From the NCBI RefSeq assembly GCF_014337195.1, contig NZ_CP060634.1, positions 2,232,001 through 2,296,000 of the forward strand: DNA of 64,000 nucleotides. The letters run 5' to 3'. Below are positions 16,411-24,965 of this stretch, piece by piece. The DNA is from Qiania dongpingensis. GTDB taxonomy: Bacteria; Bacillota; Clostridia; Lachnospirales; Lachnospiraceae. The stretch's first letter is position 1. Each line of letters starts with the position of its first letter. The notes under the pieces are model-generated. The model worked only from the letters and a program-made list of their open reading frames with translations. It did not search any database and was not told where the DNA came from. Both the position numbers and the translations under genes were made by a program.

Positions 16411-17550
16411 ATGAAAAAGAAATTATTAGCACTTGTTCTGATGGCGGCCATGGTGCTGTCACTGGCAGCCTGCGGCGGCGACAAGAAAGAGACCACAAAA
16501 GCCGCGGAAGAGAAGACGACGAAGGCTGCAGAGGAAAAGACAACAAAGGCGGCTGAAGAGAAAACAACGGCAGCCGGCGACGAAACGACGAAAGCCGCAG
16601 CAGGTGAGATCGAAGGCCCCTTCGATGAGAAGTATACCTGGTCTTTAGCGACTACATATGCAACTGGAACACCCATGGTTGACGCCTACTATAAGTTTGC
16701 GGATCTGATGAACGAATATTCCGACGGTGCCATCACCCTGAACGTATTCCCGGATTCTTCCCTTATGGGCGAGAACGATTCCTTCCTGGCTCTTAAGTCC
16801 GGCGAACTGGAATTCTGCGGATTCGGACCTACACCGTTCTACCTTTACAGTGAGGACTATGGCTTCATGCTTGCTCCTTTCCTGATCGAGACACGCGAAG
16901 CTTACAATAACCTTTACAACAGCGATCTCGTAGAGCAGGCAAAAGAGCTTTGGAGAACCGAGTACAACACGAGAGACGTTGCCGGCATGGCATATCGTGG
17001 ATACAGGAACATGTCCTGCAACAAAGCAATCAATTCTGTTGACGACCTTAAGGGCGTTAAGCTTCGTCTGAATGACAACCAGCTGTGGAGCGAGAGCTGG
17101 AGTGCTCTTGGCGCTACCCCCGTTCCGATCGCTTTGGGCGAGCTTTACACTTCCATCCAGAACGGCGCTGCCGATGCTTCTGAAGGCCCTTGGGAGCAGA
17201 TGAAGAGCATCAACCTGGAAGAGGTTCAGGATTATATCATTGAAACAAAGCATATCTGTGAGAGCGTTGGTATGTGGATGGCAGAAGATCTGTATCAGTC
17301 TCTTCCCGACAACTACAAGGCTGTCGTAGACAAGGCTGGACAGGAAGCCATCGATTACCTTGAGAAAGAAGCCATCGCAAGAGAAGACGACTACAAGCAG
17401 CAGCTGATCGACGGCGGTTGTGAGTTCATCGAACCCGACCTGAGTGGATTTAAAGAAAAAGCAGAAGCTATCTGGGCTGATTACTTCAAATCTACCTGGA
17501 CTGCATCCACACTGGAAGAGGTTCAGGCGATCATGGCTGGCGAACAATAA
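16411..17550 (+). CDS. dctP: TRAP transporter solute-binding lipoprotein (DctP family)
   Basis: 379 residues. The signal peptide ends in the lipobox LAAC, so the protein is anchored outside the membrane. A linker of three TTKAAEEK units follows, then the DctP fold (KYTWSLATTYATGTPMVDAYYKFADLM, DDLKGVKLRLNDNQLWSESWSALGATPVPIALGELYTSIQNGAADASEGP). The DctP motif with an Arg in KLRL normally grips a carboxylate, so the ligand is probably a sugar acid or dicarboxylate. It is the first gene of the ten-gene operon. GAGGGT precedes the ATG at 16411. A strong hairpin follows it. Confidence 0.92.
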   Translation: MKKKLLALVLMAAMVLSLAACGGDKKETTKAAEEKTTKAAEEKTTKAAEEKTTAAGDETTKAAAGEIEGPFDEKYTWSLATTYATGTPMVDAYYKFADLMNEYSDGAITLNVFPDSSLMGENDSFLALKSGELEFCGFGPTPFYLYSEDYGFMLAPFLIETREAYNNLYNSDLVEQAKELWRTEYNTRDVAGMAYRGYRNMSCNKAINSVDDLKGVKLRLNDNQLWSESWSALGATPVPIALGELYTSIQNGAADASEGPWEQMKSINLEEVQDYIIETKHICESVGMWMAEDLYQSLPDNYKAVVDKAGQEAIDYLEKEAIAREDDYKQQLIDGGCEFIEPDLSGFKEKAEAIWADYFKSTWTASTLEEVQAIMAGEQ

Positions 17551-17604
17551 GAAATCTTATTTTGAAGCCATTGTAAAAAGTAATATTGCTTGACTTCATT
17601 TGAA

Positions 17605-17657
17605 GACACCCGCCCGGTTATATTCGAATGGGAATATAAGGTGTGCGGGTGTCTTTT
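17605..17657 (+). terminator. intercistronic hairpin / partial terminator after dctP
   Basis: GACACCCGC (17605-17613) pairs with GCGGGTGTC (17645-17653), with an inner TTATATTC/GAATATAA stem, followed by TTTT. The hairpin sits between the binding-protein and permease genes of one operon. Confidence 0.75.
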
Positions 17658-17684
17658 CCATCATTTATCAAGGAAGGGGGATAT

Positions 17685-18257
17685 ATGGTGAAAACCTTTA
17701 ACAAGATTCTGGACAACATAGAGAAGGCTGTTATTACCATCGACAGCATCTTGCTCGTTATCATCACCATTATTGTAGTGTTCCAGGTTATTGCAAGAAA
17801 ACTGAACATCTCCATGACGGGTACCGAGGAGCTGGCAAGATATGCGTATGTGATCTTCGCATTCTTGGCCTGGCCCATCGCTGCCCTGAGGGGGACGGAC
17901 GTATGCGTGACCTTTTTATTCGATAAGCTGCCCGGAAAGGTCCGGCACGTGGTTCTGGCAGTCTTTCACATCTCCATGTCTGTATTTGCGGGGATTTGTG
18001 TATACAGCCTGATCAAGAACATTGAAAACGCGAAGGGCATCATCGCCGCGTCCAACCGCTGGCTGCATATCAGCTGGGTCTATATCATCGTGGCGGTCGG
18101 ACTGGTGGCTACCGTGATCTTCAACATCATACGCTGCATATTCCTGCTGACCGGCCAGGCTGTCTATGTCTCACAGGATGAGAAGGACGCCATGGAGCTG
18201 GAAGCGGCGAAAGAAGCGTTTGAGAAGCAGCAAGAACTTGAGAAGAAGGGGGAATAG
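17685..18257 (+). CDS. dctQ: TRAP transporter small permease (DctQ)
   Basis: 190 residues with four membrane helices (SILLVIITIIVVFQVIARK, YAYVIFAFLAWPIAALRGTD, VVLAVFHISMSVFAGICVYSLI, ISWVYIIVAVGLVATVIFNIIRCIFLL). The GTEELARYAYVIFAFL block is the DctQ signature. It assists the large permease in Na+-driven uptake. The charged C-terminus (KEAFEKQQELEKKGE) is cytoplasmic. The ATG at 17685 follows AAGGAAGGGGG; four bases separate its stop from the large permease ATG. Confidence 0.9.
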   Translation: MVKTFNKILDNIEKAVITIDSILLVIITIIVVFQVIARKLNISMTGTEELARYAYVIFAFLAWPIAALRGTDVCVTFLFDKLPGKVRHVVLAVFHISMSVFAGICVYSLIKNIENAKGIIAASNRWLHISWVYIIVAVGLVATVIFNIIRCIFLLTGQAVYVSQDEKDAMELEAAKEAFEKQQELEKKGE

Positions 18258-18260
18258 CAT

Positions 18261-19550
18261 ATGGATCCGATTTGGGGATTGTTACTTTTATTGGTTCTTT
18301 TCCTGGCCGGCCTGCCGGTCACCTATGCCCTGGGTTTTTCCGCCCTGTTCATCATGCGGTTCAGCACGGGTATGAAATGGATCACGATCGGCCAGCAGAT
18401 GATGGCGGGCCTCAACAGCTTTACGATCCTGGCGGTGCCGCTTTTCCTGCTCGCCGGGAAACTGATGAATAAGTGCGGCGTTACCGACCGTCTGTTTAAA
18501 TTTGCAAGAGCCATAGTGGGTTGGATGCCCGGCGGCCTGGGCCATGTGAACATACTGGCCAGCTTCATCTTCGCCGGGATGTCCGGAACGGCCATCGCGG
18601 ACGCCAGCGGCCTGGGCCTCATTGAGATCAAGGCCATGAAGGATGCTGGGTACGACAAGGACTTCTCCTGTGCCGTCACAGCCGCTTCCTCGACCTTGGG
18701 CCCGATCATCCCGCCCAGTATGCCCCTCGTAGTGTACGGAACCATTTCCGGTACCTCCATAGGCGCGCTGTTCGTGGCAGGTGTGATTCCCGGGATCATC
18801 ATGGGCGTGATCATGATGGCTCTGGTGTTCATATATGCTCTGATCCGGAAATATCCCAGAGACCGTGTGGGATCCAAGAGGGAACTTCTGCACGCATGTA
18901 AAGAGGGCTTTCTGCCCTGTATGACGCCTGTCATTATCCTCTTGGGCATCTACACCGGTATCTTCACCCCCACAGAGTCGGCCGCCATCGTTGTGGTGTA
19001 CGCAGCTATTTTGGGGATTCTGGTGTACCGGGAAATCAATTTCAGAGAATTTGTGGATGTGCTGAAGGAGACTGTAGCGGATGCCATCGGTATCTGTATC
19101 CTGATCTCAGCGGCGACCTTGTTCGGAAACGTGCTGGTGAAGGCCATGATCCCTCAGACGGTCATGGAGTTTATCGTGAACAGCATCAACAACAAATACG
19201 TGTTCCTGCTGATCCTGAACCTGGCGCTCCTGCTGGTGGGTATGTTCATGGAGACCGTGTCAGCCATCACGATCCTGACGCCCATCATCCTGCCGGTAGC
19301 CGTGGCATTTGGGATCAACCCGATCCACCTTGGCATCATCATGGTGCTGAACCTGATGATCGGCGTAGTATCTCCGCCCTTCGGCGTGGTGCTGTTCGCC
19401 ATCAACAAGGTAGGCGAGATTTCTTTCGGCCGTTTGGTGAAAGCTATGGTACCGTGGTTCATCGTGCTCCTTGCCGCGCTGGCTATCGTGACGATGCTGC
19501 CCTGGACCTGTACGTGGCTTCCTTCCACCATGGGCTTAGGCGGATTATAA
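18261..19550 (+). CDS. dctM: TRAP transporter large permease (DctM)
   Basis: 429 residues and about 12 hydrophobic segments. Typical DctM blocks are FTILAVPLFLLAGKLMN, FAGMSGTAIADASGLGLIEIKAMKDAGYDKDFSCAVTAASSTLGPIIPPSMPLVVYG and MEVSAITILTPIILPVA-like MFMETVSAITILTP. It forms the transport channel with DctQ and receives ligand from the lipoprotein. E. coli YiaN is the matching subunit in the diketogulonate system. AAGGGGG lies just upstream of the ATG. Confidence 0.93.
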   Translation: MDPIWGLLLLLVLFLAGLPVTYALGFSALFIMRFSTGMKWITIGQQMMAGLNSFTILAVPLFLLAGKLMNKCGVTDRLFKFARAIVGWMPGGLGHVNILASFIFAGMSGTAIADASGLGLIEIKAMKDAGYDKDFSCAVTAASSTLGPIIPPSMPLVVYGTISGTSIGALFVAGVIPGIIMGVIMMALVFIYALIRKYPRDRVGSKRELLHACKEGFLPCMTPVIILLGIYTGIFTPTESAAIVVVYAAILGILVYREINFREFVDVLKETVADAIGICILISAATLFGNVLVKAMIPQTVMEFIVNSINNKYVFLLILNLALLLVGMFMETVSAITILTPIILPVAVAFGINPIHLGIIMVLNLMIGVVSPPFGVVLFAINKVGEISFGRLVKAMVPWFIVLLAALAIVTMLPWTCTWLPSTMGLGGL

Positions 19551-19575
19551 ACATAAAAAGGAGATATAAAATATC

Positions 19576-20289
19576 ATGACACATGAACAAGAAGTGCTTG
19601 AGAAACTGAAACAATTCGATACGCCGAGTGTGACCAACGTGGTGGCGACCTATCCGGGAGATATGGAATACTGTCTGGGTCTTTATCATCCCTGGAATAC
19701 CAAATGGTATACCGACGAGACCCTGAAGTGCATGTATCCGGAGCTCGGCAGGCTGGCCGGCCATGTTGTGACTGTTACATTTGGCCTTCCGGATCCTAAA
19801 TTCAGCCGTTTGGGATTTGTGGATTTATACAAAGCCATTGAAAAAATGCCGAAGCCGGTGATCGTTGCGATGAAGCAGGACCTGCCGGAAGAGATCAAGA
19901 AAAAGAACGGCCTTTGCGGCGGCAATATGATGACCGCGTTCAAGTCCCTGGGCGTTATCGGCGTGATCTCCGACGGCCCCTCCAGAGACCTGGATGAAGT
20001 GCGCCCCATGGGGATGCAGTATATGCTGACAGGAGTCTGCGCGGGACACGGAGAGTTCAGCATCCACGCGATCAATACACCTGTGGATATCTGCGGCATG
20101 GAAGTGGCGCCCGGCGATATCGTACATATGGACGAAAATGGAGCGGTGAAGTTCCCCGCAGAGTATCTGGACGAAGTGGCAGAGCGCTGTGAGCGCCTTC
20201 AGGCCTACGAGACAAAGAAACAGAAGCTCCTCGCCGAGAACCATGATGCCGAGACTTTGGCCAAGATATTAAGCGACAACTATGAATAA
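19576..20289 (+). CDS. RraA family protein (possible aldolase/decarboxylase)
   Basis: 237 residues. The central GGNMMTAFKSLGVIGVISDGPSRD matches the RraA/HMG-aldolase pattern of Gly-rich turn and terminal Arg-Asp that bind a divalent metal. The extension with YHPWNTKWYTDE near residue 37 is not in E. coli RraA. In that family, true RraA inhibits RNase E, whereas many metal-binding members cleave 4-hydroxy-4-methyl-2-oxoglutarate-type substrates or decarboxylate oxaloacetate. In an uptake and dehydrogenase operon, a catabolic aldolase or decarboxylase is far more likely. Start ATG at 19576 after AAGGAG. Confidence 0.8.
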   Translation: MTHEQEVLEKLKQFDTPSVTNVVATYPGDMEYCLGLYHPWNTKWYTDETLKCMYPELGRLAGHVVTVTFGLPDPKFSRLGFVDLYKAIEKMPKPVIVAMKQDLPEEIKKKNGLCGGNMMTAFKSLGVIGVISDGPSRDLDEVRPMGMQYMLTGVCAGHGEFSIHAINTPVDICGMEVAPGDIVHMDENGAVKFPAEYLDEVAERCERLQAYETKKQKLLAENHDAETLAKILSDNYE

Positions 20290-20312
20290 CCCATAATAGA
20301 GGAGACAAATCC

Positions 20313-21272
20313 ATGAAAATAGTTGTGTTGGACGGATATACAGAGAATCCCGGGGATTTGAGCTGGGGAGGATTTGAGGCTCTCGGAGAGCTGACGGTTT
20401 ACAACAGAACGAAAGCAGAGGAGATAGCGGGACGGATAGGGGATGCGGAGATTGTCATCACCAATAAGACTCCTATTTCCTCCGCGACCATGGAGAAGTG
20501 CCCGAACATCAGGTATATAGGTGTACTGGCTACCGGCTATAACGTAGTAGACACAGAGGCGGCCAGGAAGAGGGATATTGCGGTCAGCAATATTCCCACC
20601 TATGGAACTGATGCGGTAGGACAGTTTGCCATAGCCCTTCTTTTGGAGATCTGCCATCATATCGGCCACCACAGCATGGAAGTCCGCAGGGGGCGATGGG
20701 AAAATAATCCTGACTGGTGCTTCTGGGATTATCCGCTTATTGAGCTGGCGGGAAAAACCATGGGAGTCATCGGGTTTGGGAGAATCGGCAGGACAACAGC
20801 CAGAATTGCTCAGTCCATGGGCATGAAGGTGCTGGCCTATGATGAATACCGAAACCCGGATTTTGAAAAGGAAGGCTGCCGGTACGCAGAACTGTCCGAG
20901 CTTTTGGCAGAATCCGACGTGATCGCGCTGCACTGCCCCTTGTTCCCTTCTACGGAAGGCATGATAAATAAGGAAACCATAGCGAAGATGAAGGATGGAG
21001 TGATCATCCTGAATAATTCCAGGGGAGCTCTGATCAAAGAGCAGGATCTGGCAGAGGCGCTTGCTTCCGGAAAGGTTTATGCCGCCGGGCTGGATGTGGT
21101 CTCCACGGAGCCTATCAAAGAAGACAATCCGCTTCTCTCGGCTCCCAACTGTTTTATCACGCCTCATATTTCGTGGGCTCCCAGGGAGTCAAGAAAGAGA
21201 CTCATGGACATCGCGGTACATAACCTGAAGGCTTTCCTGGAAGGCGAGCCTGTAAACATCGTAAACAAATAG
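20313..21272 (+). CDS. D-2-hydroxyacid dehydrogenase (glycerate/hydroxypyruvate type)
   Basis: 319 residues. The NAD-binding region TMGVIGFGRIGRTTARIAQSMGMKVLAYDEY is followed by catalytic residues in NNSRGALI (Arg), VVSTEPIKEDNPL (Glu) and ITPHISWAP (His). The sequence after the dinucleotide fold (YDEYRN) favours NAD. The ITPHISWA ending resembles glycerate dehydrogenase HprA. In the operon it could reduce a 2-oxoacid such as hydroxypyruvate released by the RraA-like enzyme; this is inference. GAGGAGAC precedes the ATG. Confidence 0.88.
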   Translation: MKIVVLDGYTENPGDLSWGGFEALGELTVYNRTKAEEIAGRIGDAEIVITNKTPISSATMEKCPNIRYIGVLATGYNVVDTEAARKRDIAVSNIPTYGTDAVGQFAIALLLEICHHIGHHSMEVRRGRWENNPDWCFWDYPLIELAGKTMGVIGFGRIGRTTARIAQSMGMKVLAYDEYRNPDFEKEGCRYAELSELLAESDVIALHCPLFPSTEGMINKETIAKMKDGVIILNNSRGALIKEQDLAEALASGKVYAAGLDVVSTEPIKEDNPLLSAPNCFITPHISWAPRESRKRLMDIAVHNLKAFLEGEPVNIVNK

Positions 21273-21283
21273 GAGGGATAGTT

Positions 21284-21739
21284 GTGATTATCAATGATGC
21301 GTTTTCAGTGAACAAATATGCATACCTGGATGTTAAATTCGAGAAAGCATATGAATTTTTGAGAAGGAAAGACCTGGCTGATCTGCCGGTTGGAAAATAT
21401 GAGATCGACGGCGAAGATGTGTTCGCCATGGTGCAGGAATATGAGACCTCACCGGAATCAGAGCTTCAGTTTGAAAGTCATAAGAAATACTTTGATATTC
21501 AGTATATGATCCATGGAAAAGAATACTTCAAAATGATTTCCACAGAAGGGCTTAAAGTAAAACAGCCTTATGACGAGAACAGCGACGTAATGTTTTATGA
21601 AGATCCGGAAGACAGCAGCGTTGCGTATCTGACCGACGGCCAGATGGCTGTAGTAGCGCCGGAGGAGGCACATAAGCCCCGCTGTGCTGCGGGCCAGCCT
21701 GAGAAAGTAAGAAAAATTGTGGCAAAGGTAAGAGTTTGA
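21284..21739 (+). CDS. YhcH/YjgK/YiaL family protein
   Basis: 151 residues, the usual family length. Diagnostic blocks are VGKYEIDGEDVFAMVQEYET, ESHKKYFDIQYMIHGKEYF and YLTDGQMAVVAPEEAHKPRCA. The fold is a cupin-like beta barrel, with the His/Glu residues (ESHKKYFDIQ, PEEAHKP) likely binding metal. YiaL sits beside yiaK and yiaMNO in E. coli, and relatives act as sugar epimerase or anomerase-like proteins, though chemistry is unsettled. The start codon is GTG at 21284, nine bases after AGGAGGG. Confidence 0.88.
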   Translation: MIINDAFSVNKYAYLDVKFEKAYEFLRRKDLADLPVGKYEIDGEDVFAMVQEYETSPESELQFESHKKYFDIQYMIHGKEYFKMISTEGLKVKQPYDENSDVMFYEDPEDSSVAYLTDGQMAVVAPEEAHKPRCAAGQPEKVRKIVAKVRV

Positions 21740-21779
21740 CAGAATCTCAGATAAGCAGATTCAGAAAGTGGAGGTTATT

Positions 21780-22787
21780 ATGTTAAAAATATCATTTCAG
21801 GAATTAGTTGATACATTTGAAAGAATTTTACTGAGCCGTAAGGTGGATCCGGAGCTCGCACATTTGGCGGCCCTGAACTTTGCTGAGACCAGCGCCGACG
21901 GCGTTTATTCCCACGGTGTGAACCGTTTTCCCAGAGTGATTGAATATCTGGACAAGGGTGTCGTAGACGGCAAGGCCACGCCGGAGTGCGTGAGTGCTTT
22001 TGGAGGCTTTGAACGCTGGGACGGCCATATGGGCCTTGGAAATGCCAACGCGAGAAAGGCCATGGACCGCGCCTGCGAACTGGCTAAAGAACATGGAATC
22101 GGAATCGTAGCCATCGGAAACACCAATCACTGGATGAGAGGCGGAGCTTATGGCTGGCAGGCGGCTGACAATGGCTGCATCGGAATGTGCTGGACCAATA
22201 CCATGCCCAATATGCCCGCATGGGGGGGCATGGAGCCTAAGGTGGGAAATAATCCCTTTATCATTTCCATCCCCAAATCTGATGGACGTCACATTGTGGT
22301 GGATATGGCCATGAGCCAGTTTGCCTATGGAAAGATCGAGCTTGCCAGGATGAAAGGTGAGAAGCTGCCCGTGCCCGGAGGCTGGGACAGCGAGGGCAAT
22401 GTGACCACAGATCCTGCGGAGATCGAGAAGACCCGCCGTGTTCTGCCCATCGGATACTGGAAGGGTTCCGGCATGTCCATCGCTCTTGACCTGGTGGCAG
22501 CCGTATTGTCCGGACGCAATTCCGTTACGGATATAGGAAAGAAGTATACTGAGGAAGTCGGACTCTCCCAGGTGCTGATTGCCATCGACCCTGAGTGCAT
22601 GAATACCAAGGATCTGACCGACAGCATCATCGACACGGTCGTGGAAGATATCAAAGCGTCTACTCCGGAGAGAGAAGGCGGAAAGATCTTCTATCCCGGT
22701 GAAATTGAGATCAATACGAGAGAAGACCATATGAAGAACGGAATCCCTGTGCTGGAAGAAGTCTGGGAGAAAATTCAGTCTCTGTAA
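21780..22787 (+). CDS. dlgD: 2,3-diketo-L-gulonate reductase-like (YiaK/DlgD)
   Basis: 335 residues of the Ldh2/MDG (malate/L-lactate/ureidoglycolate dehydrogenase) family, which has a non-Rossmann NAD(P) fold. Blocks that I recall from E. coli YiaK are GVYSHGVNRFPR, the catalytic His region NTNHWMRGGAYGWQAA, VDMAMSQFAYGKIE and YWKGSGMSIALDLVAA. YiaK reduces 2,3-diketo-L-gulonate to 3-keto-L-gulonate. Together with TRAP and YiaL-type genes this is the strongest pointer to operon function. The downstream ulaD/sgb-like kinase and decarboxylase are absent, so the substrate may differ. ATG at 21780 after GGAGG. Confidence 0.82.
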   Translation: MLKISFQELVDTFERILLSRKVDPELAHLAALNFAETSADGVYSHGVNRFPRVIEYLDKGVVDGKATPECVSAFGGFERWDGHMGLGNANARKAMDRACELAKEHGIGIVAIGNTNHWMRGGAYGWQAADNGCIGMCWTNTMPNMPAWGGMEPKVGNNPFIISIPKSDGRHIVVDMAMSQFAYGKIELARMKGEKLPVPGGWDSEGNVTTDPAEIEKTRRVLPIGYWKGSGMSIALDLVAAVLSGRNSVTDIGKKYTEEVGLSQVLIAIDPECMNTKDLTDSIIDTVVEDIKASTPEREGGKIFYPGEIEINTREDHMKNGIPVLEEVWEKIQSL

Positions 22788-22814
22788 ATACCCAAAAAGG
22801 AGGGGGCAGGTACC

Positions 22815-23915
22815 ATGAAAGTTGAATTTGAAAAACTGATCTCGTGTGCACGGGAGATTTTTGAGAAAGCAGGAGTTCCCGGAGAAGAGGCGCAGATTGT
22901 GGCGGAAGAGCTGGCTATGGCCAATATGATGGGAGTAGATTCCCACGGCGTACTCAGGATTCCCCAGTATCTGGATGAGATGAAGAGCGGCCAGATCAAA
23001 CCTGGTGCTTCGCTGGAAATCGTAAAAGAAACTCCCGTAACGGCCATTCTGGACTGTAAGCAGAACTTTGGACAGGTCGGAGCGAGGAAGATGGTGGACA
23101 TCGTAGAGGAGAAGGCGAAGAAGAACTTCATGGCCTGCGCCCTCAGCCTGAACGCCAACCATATCGGACGCCTTGGTTCCTATACGGAAGAGCTGGCCAG
23201 AAGAGGTCTGATCGCCTTTGGTACCGTAGGTGTGTATTCTGTAGGACCGATGGCGCCCTGGGGAGCCATGGAACCGAAGCTGGGCACCAACCCGATCTCC
23301 TGGGCGGTTCCCAGAAAGGGACATGATCCGCTGGTAATGGACTGCGCGACCACCGTGGTGGCGGAAGGCAAACTGAGAGCCTACGTGCAGAACGGAAAAC
23401 AGGTGCCGGAGGGCTGGATCAAAGACGGATATGGAAATGATACCACCAATCCTCTGGACTTCTATGCAGAGCCTAAGGGCTCCATCATGCCTATGGGCGG
23501 AAAGATCAGCGGAGCAAAGGGCTCCGGACTGGCGATCATGGCGGATATGTTCTCTGTGGTCCTGGCCAATGATGATTACTGGAGCTGGGAAAAGAACGGC
23601 GGCGTGAGATATGCGGAGAACAGCGTATATCTGATGGCTCTCAATCCGGAAGCATTCTATGGGCGGGAAGTATATGAAGAGCAGTGTGAAGTACATGCTC
23701 AGTTCATAAAGAACGCGAAGCCCGCGGAAGGCGTAAAGGAAGTGCTGCTTCCCGGCGAATTCGAGCAGAACATGGCCGCAAAGCGGAGGGCAGAGGGAAT
23801 CGAGCTGGCGGACAACACCTGGGAAGGACTAATCGAGATCGCTCAGGGACTTGGCTGCAAATGGTCGGAAGGCTTAGAAGTATCCAAAAAAGAAAACAGG
23901 TTTGTCGGTTATTGA
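22815..23915 (+). CDS. Ldh family oxidoreductase (second paralogue)
   Basis: 366 residues, Ldh2/MDH2 family. Seen: EELAMANMMGVDSHGVLRIPQYLDEM (SHG motif), SLNANHIGRLGSYTEELA (catalytic His), WGAMEPKLGTNPISWAVPRKGHDPLVMDCATTVVAEGKL and GAKGSGLAIMADMFSVVL. It diverges strongly from the YiaK-like copy upstream and is nearer to general malate/sulfolactate-type members. Members use NAD(P) to oxidise 2-hydroxyacids or reduce 2-oxoacids. The ATG follows AAGGAGGGGG. The exact substrate is unknown. Confidence 0.88.
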   Translation: MKVEFEKLISCAREIFEKAGVPGEEAQIVAEELAMANMMGVDSHGVLRIPQYLDEMKSGQIKPGASLEIVKETPVTAILDCKQNFGQVGARKMVDIVEEKAKKNFMACALSLNANHIGRLGSYTEELARRGLIAFGTVGVYSVGPMAPWGAMEPKLGTNPISWAVPRKGHDPLVMDCATTVVAEGKLRAYVQNGKQVPEGWIKDGYGNDTTNPLDFYAEPKGSIMPMGGKISGAKGSGLAIMADMFSVVLANDDYWSWEKNGGVRYAENSVYLMALNPEAFYGREVYEEQCEVHAQFIKNAKPAEGVKEVLLPGEFEQNMAAKRRAEGIELADNTWEGLIEIAQGLGCKWSEGLEVSKKENRFVGY

Positions 23916-23939
23916 TAAATAAAACGGAGGAATGAAACC

Positions 23940-24965
23940 ATGAGAATCAAAGTAGCGGAGTTAAAAGAGTTCTGTCTCGATATCCTGACAGAAACAGGCA
24001 TGCCTGAGGATGAGGCAAAGATTCTGACGGAAACGCTTCTGGAGGCTGACCAGAGGGGGGTTAAATCACATGGCGTGATGAGCCTGAAGCGTTACGTGAA
24101 CCTGATGCAGACGGGCGTGATGCCGAAAAAGCTTGATTATAAAGTTGAGGTGGACAATCCAGTGATCGCAGTGTGGGACGGAAACCGCTGCTGCGGCCAG
24201 GTCCTGGGCCATACGGCCATGAAGGCGGCCATTGAAAAAGCAAAGACATATGGCATTGGCTTTGTAGGCGTGAAGAACAGCAACCATTTTGGAGCAGGCG
24301 CATATTATGCACAGCTGGCTGAAAAAGAGGGGATGATCGGTATCTCCGCATCCACAGGCGATCCTACCATGGCGCCTTGGGGCGGCGCAGAGAAAATGAT
24401 CGGAAATAACCCTCTGGCTATTTCTGTTCCTACGAAAAATGTTCCTCCGATCACCCTGGATATGGCACAGAGTGTAGTGGCGTTTGGAAAGATCGCCAAC
24501 ATGAAACGCCAGGGCTGCAAGGAAGTGCCCGCAGGATGGGCGCTGGATGCAGAGGGTATGCCTACCACGGATATTGAAAAGGTGTATTCCGTAATGCCGC
24601 TGGGCGGCTACAAAGGTTTCGGACTTTCCCTGATGGTAGATGTCATCAGCGGCCTGCTGATCGGCGGAGGCACCGGCGTACGGGCGAACCCGGACCAGAT
24701 GGGACCGGCTCATACCTTTATCGCGATCGATACAAAAGCATTTGGTGATACAGAACAGTTCCTGAACAGAGTGGATGCCCGTGTGGCAGAGTTTAAGTCC
24801 TGTAAAAAGTCAGCGAATTCGACCGGCATCTTTATGCCTGGCGAGATTGAAGAAAAATGCTATGCAGAATCACAGGAAGCGGCAGACATCATCCCCGAGA
24901 TCGTGGATGATCTGAATGCGCTGGCTGAAGAAATGGGCAGAAAGGTCCGTTTGCATGAAGTTTGA
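23940..24965 (+). CDS. Ldh family oxidoreductase (third paralogue)
   Basis: 341 residues with the same family layout: DQRGVKSHGVMSLKRYVNLM, VKNSNHFGAGAYYAQLAEKEG (catalytic His), APWGGAEKMIGNNPLAISVPTKNVPPITLDMAQSVVAFGKIA and GGYKGFGLSLMVDVISGLLIGG. The NSNHFGAGAYY block is that of malate/L-lactate dehydrogenase-type members. Its last 11 bases overlap the start of the iron alcohol dehydrogenase gene, so the two are translationally coupled. Confidence 0.88.
   Translation: MRIKVAELKEFCLDILTETGMPEDEAKILTETLLEADQRGVKSHGVMSLKRYVNLMQTGVMPKKLDYKVEVDNPVIAVWDGNRCCGQVLGHTAMKAAIEKAKTYGIGFVGVKNSNHFGAGAYYAQLAEKEGMIGISASTGDPTMAPWGGAEKMIGNNPLAISVPTKNVPPITLDMAQSVVAFGKIANMKRQGCKEVPAGWALDAEGMPTTDIEKVYSVMPLGGYKGFGLSLMVDVISGLLIGGGTGVRANPDQMGPAHTFIAIDTKAFGDTEQFLNRVDARVAEFKSCKKSANSTGIFMPGEIEEKCYAESQEAADIIPEIVDDLNALAEEMGRKVRLHEV

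Noticed and set aside
21828-23696. Long minus-strand open frame opposite the first two Ldh genes (622 codons)
   Set aside because: His/Arg-rich composition typical of the antisense of a GC-biased gene; both plus-strand genes have clear family motifs and ribosome binding sites.
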